A DNA stretch of 51,400 bases. Source: Algoriphagus mannitolivorans DSM 15301. Its GTDB lineage: Bacteria; Bacteroidota; Bacteroidia; Cytophagales; Cyclobacteriaceae. The notes beneath the pieces were generated by a model. That model had not been told where the DNA came from, did not search any database, and saw nothing but the letters and a program-made list of their open reading frames with translations. Shown one piece after another: positions 16,249 to 24,631 of the stretch. How positions within the stretch are numbered: position 1 is the stretch's first letter; the number at the start of each line of letters is the position of its first letter. The stretch is from positions 1 to 51,400 of the forward strand of contig NZ_KE386902.1 of the NCBI RefSeq assembly GCF_000429425.1. The letters run 5' to 3'. Made by a program: the position numbers and the translations under genes.

Positions 16249-17357
16249 GATCTGCTAAAGTAGATCAACAAAAAGGGGATGATAAAAAACATCAAGAGGA
16301 TGTAAGCAAAGCCTAGGATTCGGTTGTCAACTGATTTTTTCCCCATAAAGCTGGCCATGCGAACCGGAATTTTCCGGATTTCCGGGAACGGCAGAAAGAT
16401 CAAGGCACCGATACTGTTGAACAAGATGTGGACGATTGCCAAGGCAATGGCCGCTTCAGATTTGTACAAAGAGGCAATCACAGCGGTGATCGTCGTTCCG
16501 ATATTGGCACCGATGATAAAAGGAAAGCTTTTTGCCAGACTTACTCTTCGATTGGCCACCAATGGCACTACCAAGGAGGTAGTAACGGTGCTGGACTGGA
16601 CCAATGCGGTAAAAAATGTGCCGTAAAGGAAAGCTAGACCTGTTTTTTTAAAGATCAGGTTATTGATATTGTTAAAGCTATTCAGCACAAAGGACCGGTA
16701 CATCGCAGTGGACAGGATCTTGATCGCTCCAAACACCAGAAAGACGGCCAAAATCATCGTCAGAAAAGGGATGCTGATATGGTCAATGATCCATTCCGTG
16801 ATAGGTCGGGTAAAAAGCTTGTTGTACACTATCGGTCCTTCGAAAGAATCATCGATGGAGAAGAGACCTGCAATTTTTTGGGACAATCCAGAAAGGAAAC
16901 CAAAATAGACTTCCAAGGGAAGGAGGATCATTACCGTCAGGATATTAAACATATCGTGAAGAATCCCGGCAGATAGGGCTCGTCGAAACTCCTTTTTTTC
17001 CATGAGGTAGGAAAAAGATACCAAAGTAGAAGTCAATGTGGTCCCGATATTGGCACCAAGGACCATGGGCACGGCTTGTTGAAGACTCATGTTTCCGGAG
17101 GCGACTATAGCCACAATACTTGCGGTGACTGTGGAGCTGCTTTGGATGAGGGCAGTCACCAATAAACCGATAAATAAACTTATAAATGGATTCCGAGTGG
17201 CCTGCAGAATTTCCTCAGCCGCTGTAGTGTTAATGGCGGCCATCGCCACTGTCAGCAGATCAATGGAGAAAATAAACAGGATGAGACCTAATACGATGAG
17301 GATTAGGTTTCTGGCTTTATGAGACGAATTGGATTTTTGGGGATCCAAGTTTTCCAT
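16245..17357 (-). CDS. Na/Pi-cotransporter family protein
   Basis: 370 residues, about eight to nine hydrophobic segments. It has the two inverted repeat signatures of the PF02690 Na/Pi family: ALIQSSSTVTASIVAIVA followed by VPMVLGANIGTT, and ALVQSSTVTTSLVVPLVA followed by FPFIIGANIGTT. The QSS motifs form the substrate and sodium site in characterised members. There is no C-terminal PhoU domain, unlike many YjbB proteins. It is expected to move phosphate across the inner membrane. A PiT-like transporter is divergently encoded 212 bp away. Confidence 0.9.
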   Translation of the reverse strand: MENLDPQKSNSSHKARNLILIVLGLILFIFSIDLLTVAMAAINTTAAEEILQATRNPFISLFIGLLVTALIQSSSTVTASIVAIVASGNMSLQQAVPMVLGANIGTTLTSTLVSFSYLMEKKEFRRALSAGILHDMFNILTVMILLPLEVYFGFLSGLSQKIAGLFSIDDSFEGPIVYNKLFTRPITEWIIDHISIPFLTMILAVFLVFGAIKILSTAMYRSFVLNSFNNINNLIFKKTGLAFLYGTFFTALVQSSTVTTSLVVPLVANRRVSLAKSFPFIIGANIGTTITAVIASLYKSEAAIALAIVHILFNSIGALIFLPFPEIRKIPVRMASFMGKKSVDNRILGFAYILLMFFIIPFLLIYFSRS

Positions 17358-17495
17358 TAATTGTTTCTGTAAGCGACTAAGTGCAGCCTCTGTGAAATTT
17401 AATTTTTAGAATATTAATGAATAATATGAGCAAAAGTTGAAATTTTTTTTGAAAATGCGTCTTCAAAATTGGCCTTTGGAGGGCTTTTCTGTTTA

Positions 17496-17512
17496 GTTAA
17501 CAATTTGTTAAC
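17496..17512. promoter_or_regulatory. Perfect 8-1-8 palindrome in the divergent transporter promoter
   Basis: GTTAACAATTTGTTAAC is a perfect inverted repeat with a single central T. It ends 21 bp before a candidate -7 element of the PiT-like gene, near the position of a -33 element. It is likely an operator for a dimeric regulator; which one is not known. Confidence 0.5.
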
Positions 17513-17533
17513 ATGGGGGAAAGGTATCTTCTG

Positions 17534-17541
17534 TAATTTTG
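17534..17541 (+). promoter_or_regulatory. Candidate -7 element of the PiT-like gene
   Basis: TAATTTTG matches TAnnTTTG fully, 28 bp before the start codon. The TTTG inside the palindrome is 26 bp upstream, longer than the usual spacing, which would fit a regulated promoter. Confidence 0.45.
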
Positions 17542-17569
17542 TCTTCCATTAAAAGCCCAGCCACCGGCA

Positions 17570-18697
17570 ATGAAAAAACAAATCGACCAGAATATCAATC
17601 AGGACAAACTTTCTAAAAGAGTCTATTCCCTGTTTGATTTCACCAAAAGTGAGCGTCCCTTCCTAATTACGATATGTATCCTTATCTCCATCGCAGGTTT
17701 GATCACCCCATATACCTATGCTGCGATGTGGTTTGGGTTTGCATTGGCAGCTTATTCAGCGATAGCTAATGACAGTATCCAGACGATCGGAACCTTTATA
17801 GCTTCCAATACTAAAAGACCTTGGTGGATGCTTTGGCTATTCATGGGTTTGATCTTTGTCGGCACCGTGACCTACAGCTGGGTCAATTTCAACGGGGATG
17901 TGAGTTATGAGCGACTGAGTGTACCCGGACTCGAAAAAGCTCCGGAAAGTTTTGTCTTTTTACAGCTGGCAGCACCGATTGTCCTCTTGATTCTTACCCG
18001 GATGAGGATGCCAGTTTCCACGACATTTTTGCTGCTCAACGTCTTTACTTATAAAGCCGGAACGATCGTCGATGTGATGTTCAAAAGCTTTGTAGGATAT
18101 TTCTTGGCTTTTGGCTTGGCGATAATCGTGTGGTTTACGCTGGAGCGATTTTTTAAGAATTACCTAAAAGGCCAACCCAAACCTTATTGGATGGTCCTTC
18201 AATGGATCACTTCCGGTATTTTGTGGGCAGTCTGGATCATGCAGGATGCGGCGAATATTGCAGTATTCCTTCCACGACAATTGGACGTGGTGGAGTTTTC
18301 GGTTTACACTGGCTTTGTTTTCTTGGGACTGGGCTTCCTGTTTTATCTGAAAGGAGATAAGATTCAGGCGATCGTCAATGAGAAATCCAATGTCACCGAC
18401 GTCCGAGCTGCTACTATTGTGGACTTGGTCTATGCAGTCATCCTGTTCTACTTTAAGATTCACAGCAAAGTACCGATGAGTACTACTTGGGTATTTATTG
18501 GCTTATTGGCAGGTCGTGAATTAGCCATTGCTGTTGGCAAGCACGGCAAAGCCAAAAAGAGAAATGCCTGGCTGGTTAGAGCTTTCCGATTGGGAAGAAA
18601 GGATGTTTTCAAAGCATTGGTAGGTCTTGTGGTTTCCTTGATTCTTGCGGTAATCATCAATAAAGGAGTAAGAGACGAGATAATCGCCATGTTCTAA
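17570..18697 (+). CDS. PiT-like inorganic phosphate transporter (divergent)
   Basis: 375 residues with about ten hydrophobic segments. Two copies of the PiT (PF01384) signature can be seen in diverged form: AIANDSIQTIGTFIAS in the first half (the family has GANDVANAFGT) with MPVSTTFLLLNVF after it, and KVPMSTTWVFIGLLAGRELA in the second half (the family has P(V/I)STTH). The Asp after AN, essential for phosphate transport, is kept. The His of PVSTTH is replaced by Phe and Trp, so substrate preference could differ (phosphate, sulfate or molybdate). It is divergent from the Na/Pi gene and 8 bp upstream of the deaminase gene. Confidence 0.7.
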   Translation: MKKQIDQNINQDKLSKRVYSLFDFTKSERPFLITICILISIAGLITPYTYAAMWFGFALAAYSAIANDSIQTIGTFIASNTKRPWWMLWLFMGLIFVGTVTYSWVNFNGDVSYERLSVPGLEKAPESFVFLQLAAPIVLLILTRMRMPVSTTFLLLNVFTYKAGTIVDVMFKSFVGYFLAFGLAIIVWFTLERFFKNYLKGQPKPYWMVLQWITSGILWAVWIMQDAANIAVFLPRQLDVVEFSVYTGFVFLGLGFLFYLKGDKIQAIVNEKSNVTDVRAATIVDLVYAVILFYFKIHSKVPMSTTWVFIGLLAGRELAIAVGKHGKAKKRNAWLVRAFRLGRKDVFKALVGLVVSLILAVIINKGVRDEIIAMF

Positions 18698-18705
18698 CTT
18701 GAGCT

Positions 18706-19149
18706 TTGGAATTATTTAGCCACGAATATTACATGAATGAAGCCCTTAAGCAGGCCAAAATGGCCTTTGAAGAGGGTGAAATTCCCGTAGGAGCGGTGAT
18801 TGTATCCAAAAATAAAATCATCGCCCGCGGTTATAACCAAACCGAAAAGCTTCAGGATGTCACCGCCCATGCGGAGATGATAGCCATTACCTCAGCGGCA
18901 AACTACCTGGGCGCTAAATATCTCCCTGAGTGTAAATTGTACGTAACTTTAGAACCTTGCCCCATGTGCGCAGGTGCCTTGTTTTGGTCTCAAATAGGGG
19001 AAATCTATTATGGTGCATCGGATCCCAAAAGGGGATTTCATCAATGCAACGCCTCCATGCTGCATCCCAAAACCAAGGTTTTTTCGGGGATTTTGGAAAA
19101 AGAAGCCCAGATTCTGGTGACCGATTTCTTCAAAAAATTGAGAGATTAA
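18706..19149 (+). CDS. tadA: tRNA adenosine(34) deaminase TadA-like
   Basis: 147 residues. A zinc-dependent deaminase with the motifs TAHAEMIAI (His and catalytic Glu) and EPCPMCAGAL (PCxxC zinc ligands). The N-terminal MNEALKQAKMAFEEGEIPVGAVIV and the C-terminal YYGASDPKRG segments fit TadA more than cytosine or guanine deaminases. It converts A34 to inosine in tRNA-Arg. The start is a TTG at 18706, needed to include the first helix; the first ATG (18733) would truncate it. It sits 8 bp after the PiT-like gene, so read-through is likely. Confidence 0.85.
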   Translation: MELFSHEYYMNEALKQAKMAFEEGEIPVGAVIVSKNKIIARGYNQTEKLQDVTAHAEMIAITSAANYLGAKYLPECKLYVTLEPCPMCAGALFWSQIGEIYYGASDPKRGFHQCNASMLHPKTKVFSGILEKEAQILVTDFFKKLRD

Positions 19150-19185
19150 GTCTTTTTGAGGAATAGAGAACCTTTTTTGGTCAAG

Positions 19186-19214
19186 TTGGGTTTTCAAAAC
19201 ACACCTTAGATTTA
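19186..19214 (+). promoter_or_regulatory. Possible promoter of the superoxide dismutase gene
   Basis: TTG at 19186-19188, 18 nt, then TAGATTTA at 19207-19214 (7 of 8 against TAnnTTTG). The start codon is 40 bp downstream. Confidence 0.3.
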
Positions 19215-19254
19215 AGGAATAAGAAATTCATGTTTAACCCTAAATTTTAAAATA

Positions 19255-19860
19255 ATGGCTTTTACACTCCCATCTTTACCCTACGCTTTTAATGCTCTGG
19301 AGCCGCATTTTGATGCCCGTACCATGGAGATCCATCATGGTAAGCACCACAATGCCTATGTGACTAACCTAAACAATGCGATCGCAGGTACTGACCTCGA
19401 AAACAAATCTTTGGAAGAGTTGATGCAGGTGGCTGGTTCCAATGTAGCTGTCAGAAACAACGGTGGTGGTCACTGGAATCACAGCCTGTTTTGGGAAATC
19501 CTTTCTCCAACTGGCGGAGGCGAACCTTCAGGTGATTTGGCAGGTGCCATCAACGCTAAATTCGGAAACTTTGATTCTTTCAAAGAAGTCTTCAACAAAG
19601 CCGCTGCAACCCGATTTGGTTCAGGATGGGCTTGGTTGATCGTGACTACTTCTGGTACTTTGGAAGTAGTTTCTACTCCAAATCAGGACAATCCTTTGAT
19701 GGATGTTGCCGAAATTAAAGGCACTCCGATTTTGGGTCTTGACGTGTGGGAGCACGCTTATTACTTGCACTACCAAAACAGAAGACCGGATTACATTTCT
19801 GCTTTTTGGAATATCATCAATTGGGCTGAAGTAGAGAAAAGATACAAAGCTGCGCTTTAA
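19255..19860 (+). CDS. Superoxide dismutase, Mn-type (Fe/Mn family)
   Basis: 201 residues, full length, without signal peptide, so cytoplasmic. The expected metal ligands are visible: His27 (EIHHGKHH), His76 (WNHSLFW), Asp163 and His167 (DVWEHAYY). Second-sphere residues point to manganese or a cambialistic enzyme: Gly-Gly-Gly at 70-72 before the second ligand and Gln144 in TPNQDNPLM, instead of the Gln near position 70 found in Fe enzymes. It dismutates superoxide to peroxide and oxygen. It is monocistronic with its own terminator. The metal call is inference from these residues. Confidence 0.96.
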   Translation: MAFTLPSLPYAFNALEPHFDARTMEIHHGKHHNAYVTNLNNAIAGTDLENKSLEELMQVAGSNVAVRNNGGGHWNHSLFWEILSPTGGGEPSGDLAGAINAKFGNFDSFKEVFNKAAATRFGSGWAWLIVTTSGTLEVVSTPNQDNPLMDVAEIKGTPILGLDVWEHAYYLHYQNRRPDYISAFWNIINWAEVEKRYKAAL

Positions 19861-19881
19861 TTAGAAGATGAAATAATAAGG

Positions 19882-19910
19882 ATCCCGGACCACTGGTTCG
19901 GGATTTTTTT
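19882..19910 (+). terminator. Intrinsic terminator of the superoxide dismutase gene
   Basis: ATCCCGGACC and GGTTCGGGAT pair (one G-U) around ACT, followed by TTTTTT. Confidence 0.9.
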
Positions 19911-20067
19911 GTCCTAAACCGAATAAAATATTGTTCGGTATTGAGACAGTGGTTTTTATTGGGGCTTTGGAAAAAGCTGATTGGGGCTATTTTAGGCAGT
20001 ATTTGACTCCTTGGCATTTCATTTTCCTATAGACTGGCACAAGTAAAAGACTAAGCCAATCTATTAA

Positions 20068-22506
20068 ATGATGAAAACAACCAGCTTTATTTTTCTGACC
20101 TTTCTTATCTACCTCTTGGGGATAAGTAATCTGGCTGCCTTTCCCAAAGAGGTAGCGAAAATTTCAGGAAAAGTGGAAGACCAAAAAGGTCAGCCTGTTC
20201 CTTATGCAAATGTTGCCTTGATCTCTGTAGATGGAGGATTGATAGACGGGGCTGTTTCTGATGAAAGCGGAAACTTCCTGATCGAGTCCGTCAAAAGTGC
20301 CAAAGTAAAATTGGTGATTTCCTCCATCGGATATAAGAGCTTTTCCACCGAGACTTTTGAGCTTCAGCCTGGAGTAGCAAAGGATTTTGGAAAGCTCACC
20401 ATAGAGGATGAAATGACAGGATTAGATGAGGTTACCGTGAAGGCCTCTCGTCCTGAGATAATCATTGAGCCTGATAAGACCATTGTCAACGTGGAAGGAA
20501 CGGTCATGGCGGAAGGATCCAATGCCTTGGATGTACTTGGTAGATCTCCGGGAATATATGTGGATCAGGATGGCAATATCAATCTCAATGGCAGATCCGG
20601 TGTCACGGTCATGATCAATGATCGGCCTTCCTATATGAGTGCCACTGATTTGGCGAATTTCCTCCGATCTATGCCGGCTGACAATATCAAAAGCATCGAG
20701 GTAATCAATAATCCTTCCTCAAGATTTGATGCGGAAGGCTCCGCTGGAGTAATCAACATTCAGCTGAAAAAGAATACCGTAGATGGTGTATTTGGGAATG
20801 TTCAGCTTGGAAGCCAATACAACGGATTATATGCTCCAAATGCCGGTGCCACCTTGAATGTGAAAAAAGGAAAATGGTCCACCAATGGAACCTTCAACTA
20901 TAATGAGTATGCCAATCATAATGACTTGGATATCTTCCGGAATTTCACCTTGGAAAATGGAATATCCAGCTTCAACCAGGATTCCAGAATCACTTCGAGA
21001 TACAGGACTCCTTCTTTTGTAGGATCTGCTAACTATGAGATCAACAAAAATCAAAATCTGGGCTTAAATGTTCAGCTTTCTTCCGCAAGCGATCAAAATA
21101 CCAGTGATTCCAAGACTACAGTGACCAACCCGGGACAAGACTACAACAATTACATCAAGTCCCTGAATGATGCTGAAGGGAAAAGAGCCCGTGTGTTCTC
21201 CAACCTTCACTATGATGCTAAACTGGATACTTTGGGAACCAAGATTTCAGCCGATGTGGACTTCACCTTGATGGATAACAGTAGCTCCTCGATGTTGAAT
21301 AATAACTTTTGGAGCGACCTAGATCCCAACGCTGTGGATCGGGATAGGATCCGAACCCTAAACGATATGTATTATACCATCTTTACCTCTAAGGTTGATT
21401 TTACCAAGCCTTTAAAGGGAGGAAAAATTTTGGAAACTGGTCTTAAAGGAAGCTGGGTGAAATCCGACAATGATTTGAATTTGAGCAAATCTGAAGAAGA
21501 GGGGCCTTTTGAGCAGGATCCGAATTCCAATCAGTTTATCTACCAAGAGAATGTTTTGGCAGGATATGCATCTCTAAAAGGATCTTTCAACAAAAAACTA
21601 AGCTATCAAGCCGGGCTAAGAGGGGAATACTCTGATATCACCGGGAATTCAGTGACCTTAAAAGAAATCAATACACAAAGGTATTTCAACCTGTTCCCGA
21701 GCTTCTTTGTGCAGCACAAAGTCAGTGACAGCTATCAAGTCGTCTATAATGTGAACCGTAGAATTACAAGACCTAACTACCGATTGTTGAATCCTTTTGT
21801 GTACTACATAGATCCACTGACTTCAGAGAAAGGTAACCCGGGATTGACACCTCAATATTCCACGAACTTTGAAATGAACCATGTGATCAAGGGAGCCTAC
21901 CAATTCACCTTAGGTTACAGCGTGACTGAGGATACCTTCATGCAGGTTTTTGAACAAGATCAGGAGGATCGAACCACAACCACATTTACGGATAACTTTG
22001 ATAAGACCAGAAATGCCAATTTCAGAGCCATCCTTCCTTTTGAAATCAAGAAATGGTGGAATATATCCAACATGGTTCAGGTCAACTACAACCAGTTCCA
22101 GACTCAGATCGGAGATGACTTCCTGGATGTTGGGCAAGTGTCCTACATGGCCAGAACCCAGCAGAATTTCGTGCTGCCAAAAGGATTCAAGATGGAATTG
22201 ATGGGAATGTATTTGGGTCCTCAAATCTGGGGTCAAGGAAAAATAGAAGGCTTTGGATGGGTAGATTTGGGGCTTACCAAGTCCCTGATGAAAGACAAGC
22301 TTTCACTATCCGTCAACGGAACGGACTTGTTTCGAACTCAGGTAATCCGTGCCAAGGTAGATTTTGCTGATATCGACACCTCCTTCAGACAGTATCGTAG
22401 TAACCAGGGAATCCGGTTTACCTTGAGATATAATTTTGCCAAAGGTGAAAGCTTCAGAGTGAGGTCTAGTACCGGAAGCTCCGAAGAAAGAAACCGATTG
22501 GATTAA
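20068..22506 (+). CDS. TonB-dependent receptor-like outer-membrane protein with CarboxypepD_reg domain
   Basis: 812 residues. A signal peptide (about 1-24) precedes a carboxypeptidase-regulatory-like beta-sandwich (about 29-110: ISGKVEDQKGQPVPYANVALIS, SDESGNFLIESV; motifs cited in part). A plug domain follows at about 120-225 (DEVTVKASRP, ALDVLGRSPGIYVDQDG, IKSIEVINNPSSRFDAEGSAGVINI), then a beta-barrel of the outer-membrane-protein beta-barrel family (PF14905) to the end. No SusD-like partner gene follows, so this is not a glycan-utilisation SusC pair. Likely substrates, for example peptides or metal chelates, cannot be read from the sequence. It has its own terminator. Confidence 0.93.
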   Translation: MMKTTSFIFLTFLIYLLGISNLAAFPKEVAKISGKVEDQKGQPVPYANVALISVDGGLIDGAVSDESGNFLIESVKSAKVKLVISSIGYKSFSTETFELQPGVAKDFGKLTIEDEMTGLDEVTVKASRPEIIIEPDKTIVNVEGTVMAEGSNALDVLGRSPGIYVDQDGNINLNGRSGVTVMINDRPSYMSATDLANFLRSMPADNIKSIEVINNPSSRFDAEGSAGVINIQLKKNTVDGVFGNVQLGSQYNGLYAPNAGATLNVKKGKWSTNGTFNYNEYANHNDLDIFRNFTLENGISSFNQDSRITSRYRTPSFVGSANYEINKNQNLGLNVQLSSASDQNTSDSKTTVTNPGQDYNNYIKSLNDAEGKRARVFSNLHYDAKLDTLGTKISADVDFTLMDNSSSSMLNNNFWSDLDPNAVDRDRIRTLNDMYYTIFTSKVDFTKPLKGGKILETGLKGSWVKSDNDLNLSKSEEEGPFEQDPNSNQFIYQENVLAGYASLKGSFNKKLSYQAGLRGEYSDITGNSVTLKEINTQRYFNLFPSFFVQHKVSDSYQVVYNVNRRITRPNYRLLNPFVYYIDPLTSEKGNPGLTPQYSTNFEMNHVIKGAYQFTLGYSVTEDTFMQVFEQDQEDRTTTTFTDNFDKTRNANFRAILPFEIKKWWNISNMVQVNYNQFQTQIGDDFLDVGQVSYMARTQQNFVLPKGFKMELMGMYLGPQIWGQGKIEGFGWVDLGLTKSLMKDKLSLSVNGTDLFRTQVIRAKVDFADIDTSFRQYRSNQGIRFTLRYNFAKGESFRVRSSTGSSEERNRLD

Positions 22507-22523
22507 ACCAACCACCAGCCTTG

Positions 22524-22558
22524 CAAAGCCTCTTCTTTTGGAGAGGCTTTGTTTTTTT
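22524..22558 (+). terminator. Intrinsic terminator of the TonB-dependent receptor gene
   Basis: CAAAGCCTCT and AGAGGCTTTG form a perfect 10-bp stem with an 8-nt loop followed by seven T. Confidence 0.95.
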
Positions 22559-22582
22559 AGGGAAAAGGTGAAGCTTCGTCCT

Positions 22583-23230
22583 ATGGATTTCTGGGACTTT
22601 CATACACATCAGACAGGTAAGGCTAATTCCATCCAAAATGCTGGTCTGGATACATTGGCAAATCATCAAGCCTGCTCATTGGGAATCCATCCCTGGTTTC
22701 TGGAGGAGGGTTGGGAGGATATTTTTGAGGAGATTTCAAAACAAGTGCAACAAAACACCTCCATTTTAGCCATTGGAGAGTGTGGATTTGACCGGCTAAA
22801 AGGGCCAGCCCTTGAACTTCAAAAAAGTGCTTTTCGAGCCCAAGCTAAGTTGGCCCACGAGTTGGGGGTTCCCTTGATTTTACATTGCGTCAAAGGGCAT
22901 GATTTATTTTTAGAGTTTTTGAAAAAAGAAAAATCCCTCCCCAATATCCTCTGGCATGGATGGAACTTGAAACCCGAATTGGGTCAGGCACTTTTGGATT
23001 ATCCAGTCTATTTTTCCTTTGGAAAGCACTTGCTTCTTCCTAGTAGCCACGCTGCCGAATGGCTGAAAAGAGTTCCTTTGGATCGGGTTTTCCTGGAAAC
23101 TGACGATTCCAAAATCGAAATTGCTCAGATTTATCAAGCTGCTTCCCTAATTTTGGGCCTCCCTTTGGATCGGATTGATCAGCAAGTCAGGGATAATTGG
23201 AACAAAATTTCATCTAGAAAAATCAAATGA
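22583..23230 (+). CDS. TatD family metal-dependent hydrolase
   Basis: 215 residues from ATG at 22583. A longer reading from TTG 22538 would begin inside the upstream terminator and is rejected. Metal ligands of the TatD/amidohydrolase barrel are kept: FHTHQ (His7, His9), GECGFD (Glu66), LHCVKG, WHGWN and ETDDS. The protein is shorter than typical TatD (about 255) and its loops diverge, so DNase activity is not certain. It overlaps tcdA by ATGA, so the two are translationally coupled. Confidence 0.85.
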   Translation: MDFWDFHTHQTGKANSIQNAGLDTLANHQACSLGIHPWFLEEGWEDIFEEISKQVQQNTSILAIGECGFDRLKGPALELQKSAFRAQAKLAHELGVPLILHCVKGHDLFLEFLKKEKSLPNILWHGWNLKPELGQALLDYPVYFSFGKHLLLPSSHAAEWLKRVPLDRVFLETDDSKIEIAQIYQAASLILGLPLDRIDQQVRDNWNKISSRKIK

Positions 23231-23952
23231 GTGAATTTGCTTGGCTCAGTCGGACGGAGCTGATTGTAGGTAGAGAAGGACTGGAAAAATTAGCCAATAA
23301 ACATGTATTGGTCGTGGGATTAGGAGGCGTTGGTTCCTTTGCGGCAGAATTTATCTGTAGATCTGGAGTAGGAGAGATGACCATTATTGACGGTGATACC
23401 GTGGATATTTCCAACTGCAACCGTCAGCTACCTGCCACCCAGCTAAATGTAGGGCAGTCCAAAGCAGAATGGATGGAGCAGCGATTGCTTTCGATAAATC
23501 CCAAACTGAAAATCCACACCCTCCGTCAATTCTTGAATCCCCATGACATGACGGCCCTATTGGAGGAGAATCATTTCGACTACGTGGTGGACTGCATAGA
23601 CAGTTTTACCCCAAAACTTCACCTGATCGAAGGAGCCTACAAACGTGGATTTCCCTTGGTAAGCTCCATGGGTGCAGGAGGAAAAGTGGATCCGACCAAA
23701 ATCCGGGTGGTAGACATTTCAGAAACCCATGAATGCAAGCTGGCCAAATTTGTCCGGAAGAAGCTTCGCTACCGTAATATCTATTCAGGATTCAAAGCTG
23801 TATTTTCCACTGAGCGGGTGATAAAAGAGAGCCTCATGCTGACTGATGGCAAAAACTTCAAAAAATCTGCTTATGGGACCATGTCTTTCTTGCCAGCCGC
23901 ATTTGGATGCTCCTGTGCAGCCACGGTGGTGAATGATCTTTTAGAAAGCTGA
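23227..23952 (+). CDS. tcdA: tRNA threonylcarbamoyladenosine dehydratase TcdA (ThiF/MoeB/HesA family)
   Basis: 241 residues. An E1-like enzyme that cyclises t6A37 of tRNA to ct6A using ATP. The nucleotide-binding motif GLGGVGSFAAEFICRSGVG is near residue 32, followed by IDGDTVDISNCNRQ and a VVDCIDSF...SSMGAGGKVDPTKI segment diagnostic of TcdA (YgdL). The C-terminus FLPAAFGCSCAATVVNDLL matches the TcdA rather than the MoeB ending. It is coupled to the TatD gene. It is convergent with the MaoC-like gene, the two stops being adjacent with no spacer. Confidence 0.9.
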   Translation: MSEFAWLSRTELIVGREGLEKLANKHVLVVGLGGVGSFAAEFICRSGVGEMTIIDGDTVDISNCNRQLPATQLNVGQSKAEWMEQRLLSINPKLKIHTLRQFLNPHDMTALLEENHFDYVVDCIDSFTPKLHLIEGAYKRGFPLVSSMGAGGKVDPTKIRVVDISETHECKLAKFVRKKLRYRNIYSGFKAVFSTERVIKESLMLTDGKNFKKSAYGTMSFLPAAFGCSCAATVVNDLLES

Positions 23953-24417
23953 TTATTGAAAATGATAAAGGAATACCAAAAGGCCTGTGAAAGCAGGCTT
24001 TTTTTGATCCTTGATTTCCAGCTTTACTTCAACTTCAGCTTTTACAGTCCCACGGAGATTTGCGACATTTTTTAGCCTAGCCACCAATCTTACCTCGCTG
24101 TCCACGGTGACTGCCTGAGCAAATCGGAGATTTTCAATTCCATAATTGATCATCATTTTCAGGTTTTCGACCTGAACGATCTGTTCCCAAAGGTGGGGTA
24201 CAATACTTAATGTCAAATACCCATGGGCAATGGTATTGCCAAATGCGCCTTCTTTTTTGGCTCTTTCGGGATCACAATGAATCCACTGGTGGTCGTGGGT
24301 AGCGTCCGCAAAAAGGTTAATCTGCGATTGGGTGATTCTAAAATAATCTGAGGCGCCTAGTTCTTGGCCGTTATGACTTTCAAAATCTTCAAAGCTGCCT
24401 ATTCGTAGGGGATTCAT
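23953..24417 (-). CDS. MaoC-like hot-dog hydratase
   Basis: 154 residues from the ATG at 24417; a TTG at 24444 would add nine residues with no supporting homology. The single hot-dog domain shows the hydratase-2 motif FADATHDHQWIHCDPERAKKE, with the catalytic Asp and His, then GNTIAHGYLTLSIVP. The C-terminal half has ENLRFAQAVTVDSEVRLVARL. Members act as (R)-specific enoyl-CoA hydratases linking beta-oxidation to other pathways, or in polyketide/PHA metabolism. The CoA substrate here is unknown. Confidence 0.88.
   Translation of the reverse strand: MNPLRIGSFEDFESHNGQELGASDYFRITQSQINLFADATHDHQWIHCDPERAKKEGAFGNTIAHGYLTLSIVPHLWEQIVQVENLKMMINYGIENLRFAQAVTVDSEVRLVARLKNVANLRGTVKAEVEVKLEIKDQKKPAFTGLLVFLYHFQ
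23978..24005 (+). terminator. Terminator of tatD-tcdA lying inside the convergent gene
   Basis: AAAAGGCCTG and CAGGCTTTTT pair (one G-U) around TGAAAG. The structure ends in a T run and lies within the 3' coding end of the MaoC-like gene. Confidence 0.55.
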
Positions 24418-24631
24418 TAAGCTTATAATTTTGGTTTGCTTCAAAATACATAAGATTCCTCTGGAATTACAAATAGGATAATCCGCGGAATTTAAGGCTC
24501 AAGAAAGAAAAAGAGATTAATTGTTTGAAGTCAAGTCCCTTAGTTTGGTCCGAGATTTTTGATTGGGAAATTAAAATGCCATTTTTTTCTCCCAATTTGC
24601 ACCGGTATTTGCGATCGTTTAATCCAAGCAT

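Noticed and set aside
16245..18697. A phosphate-acquisition island
   Set aside because: Two transporter genes are adjacent, but no phoU, phoBR, pst or phosphatase gene is in the window, so I keep only the pairwise observation.
22538..22582. Longer start for the TatD-like gene
   Set aside because: It would begin inside the receptor gene's terminator and adds residues without family similarity; ATG 22583 begins right at the conserved FHTHQ lead.
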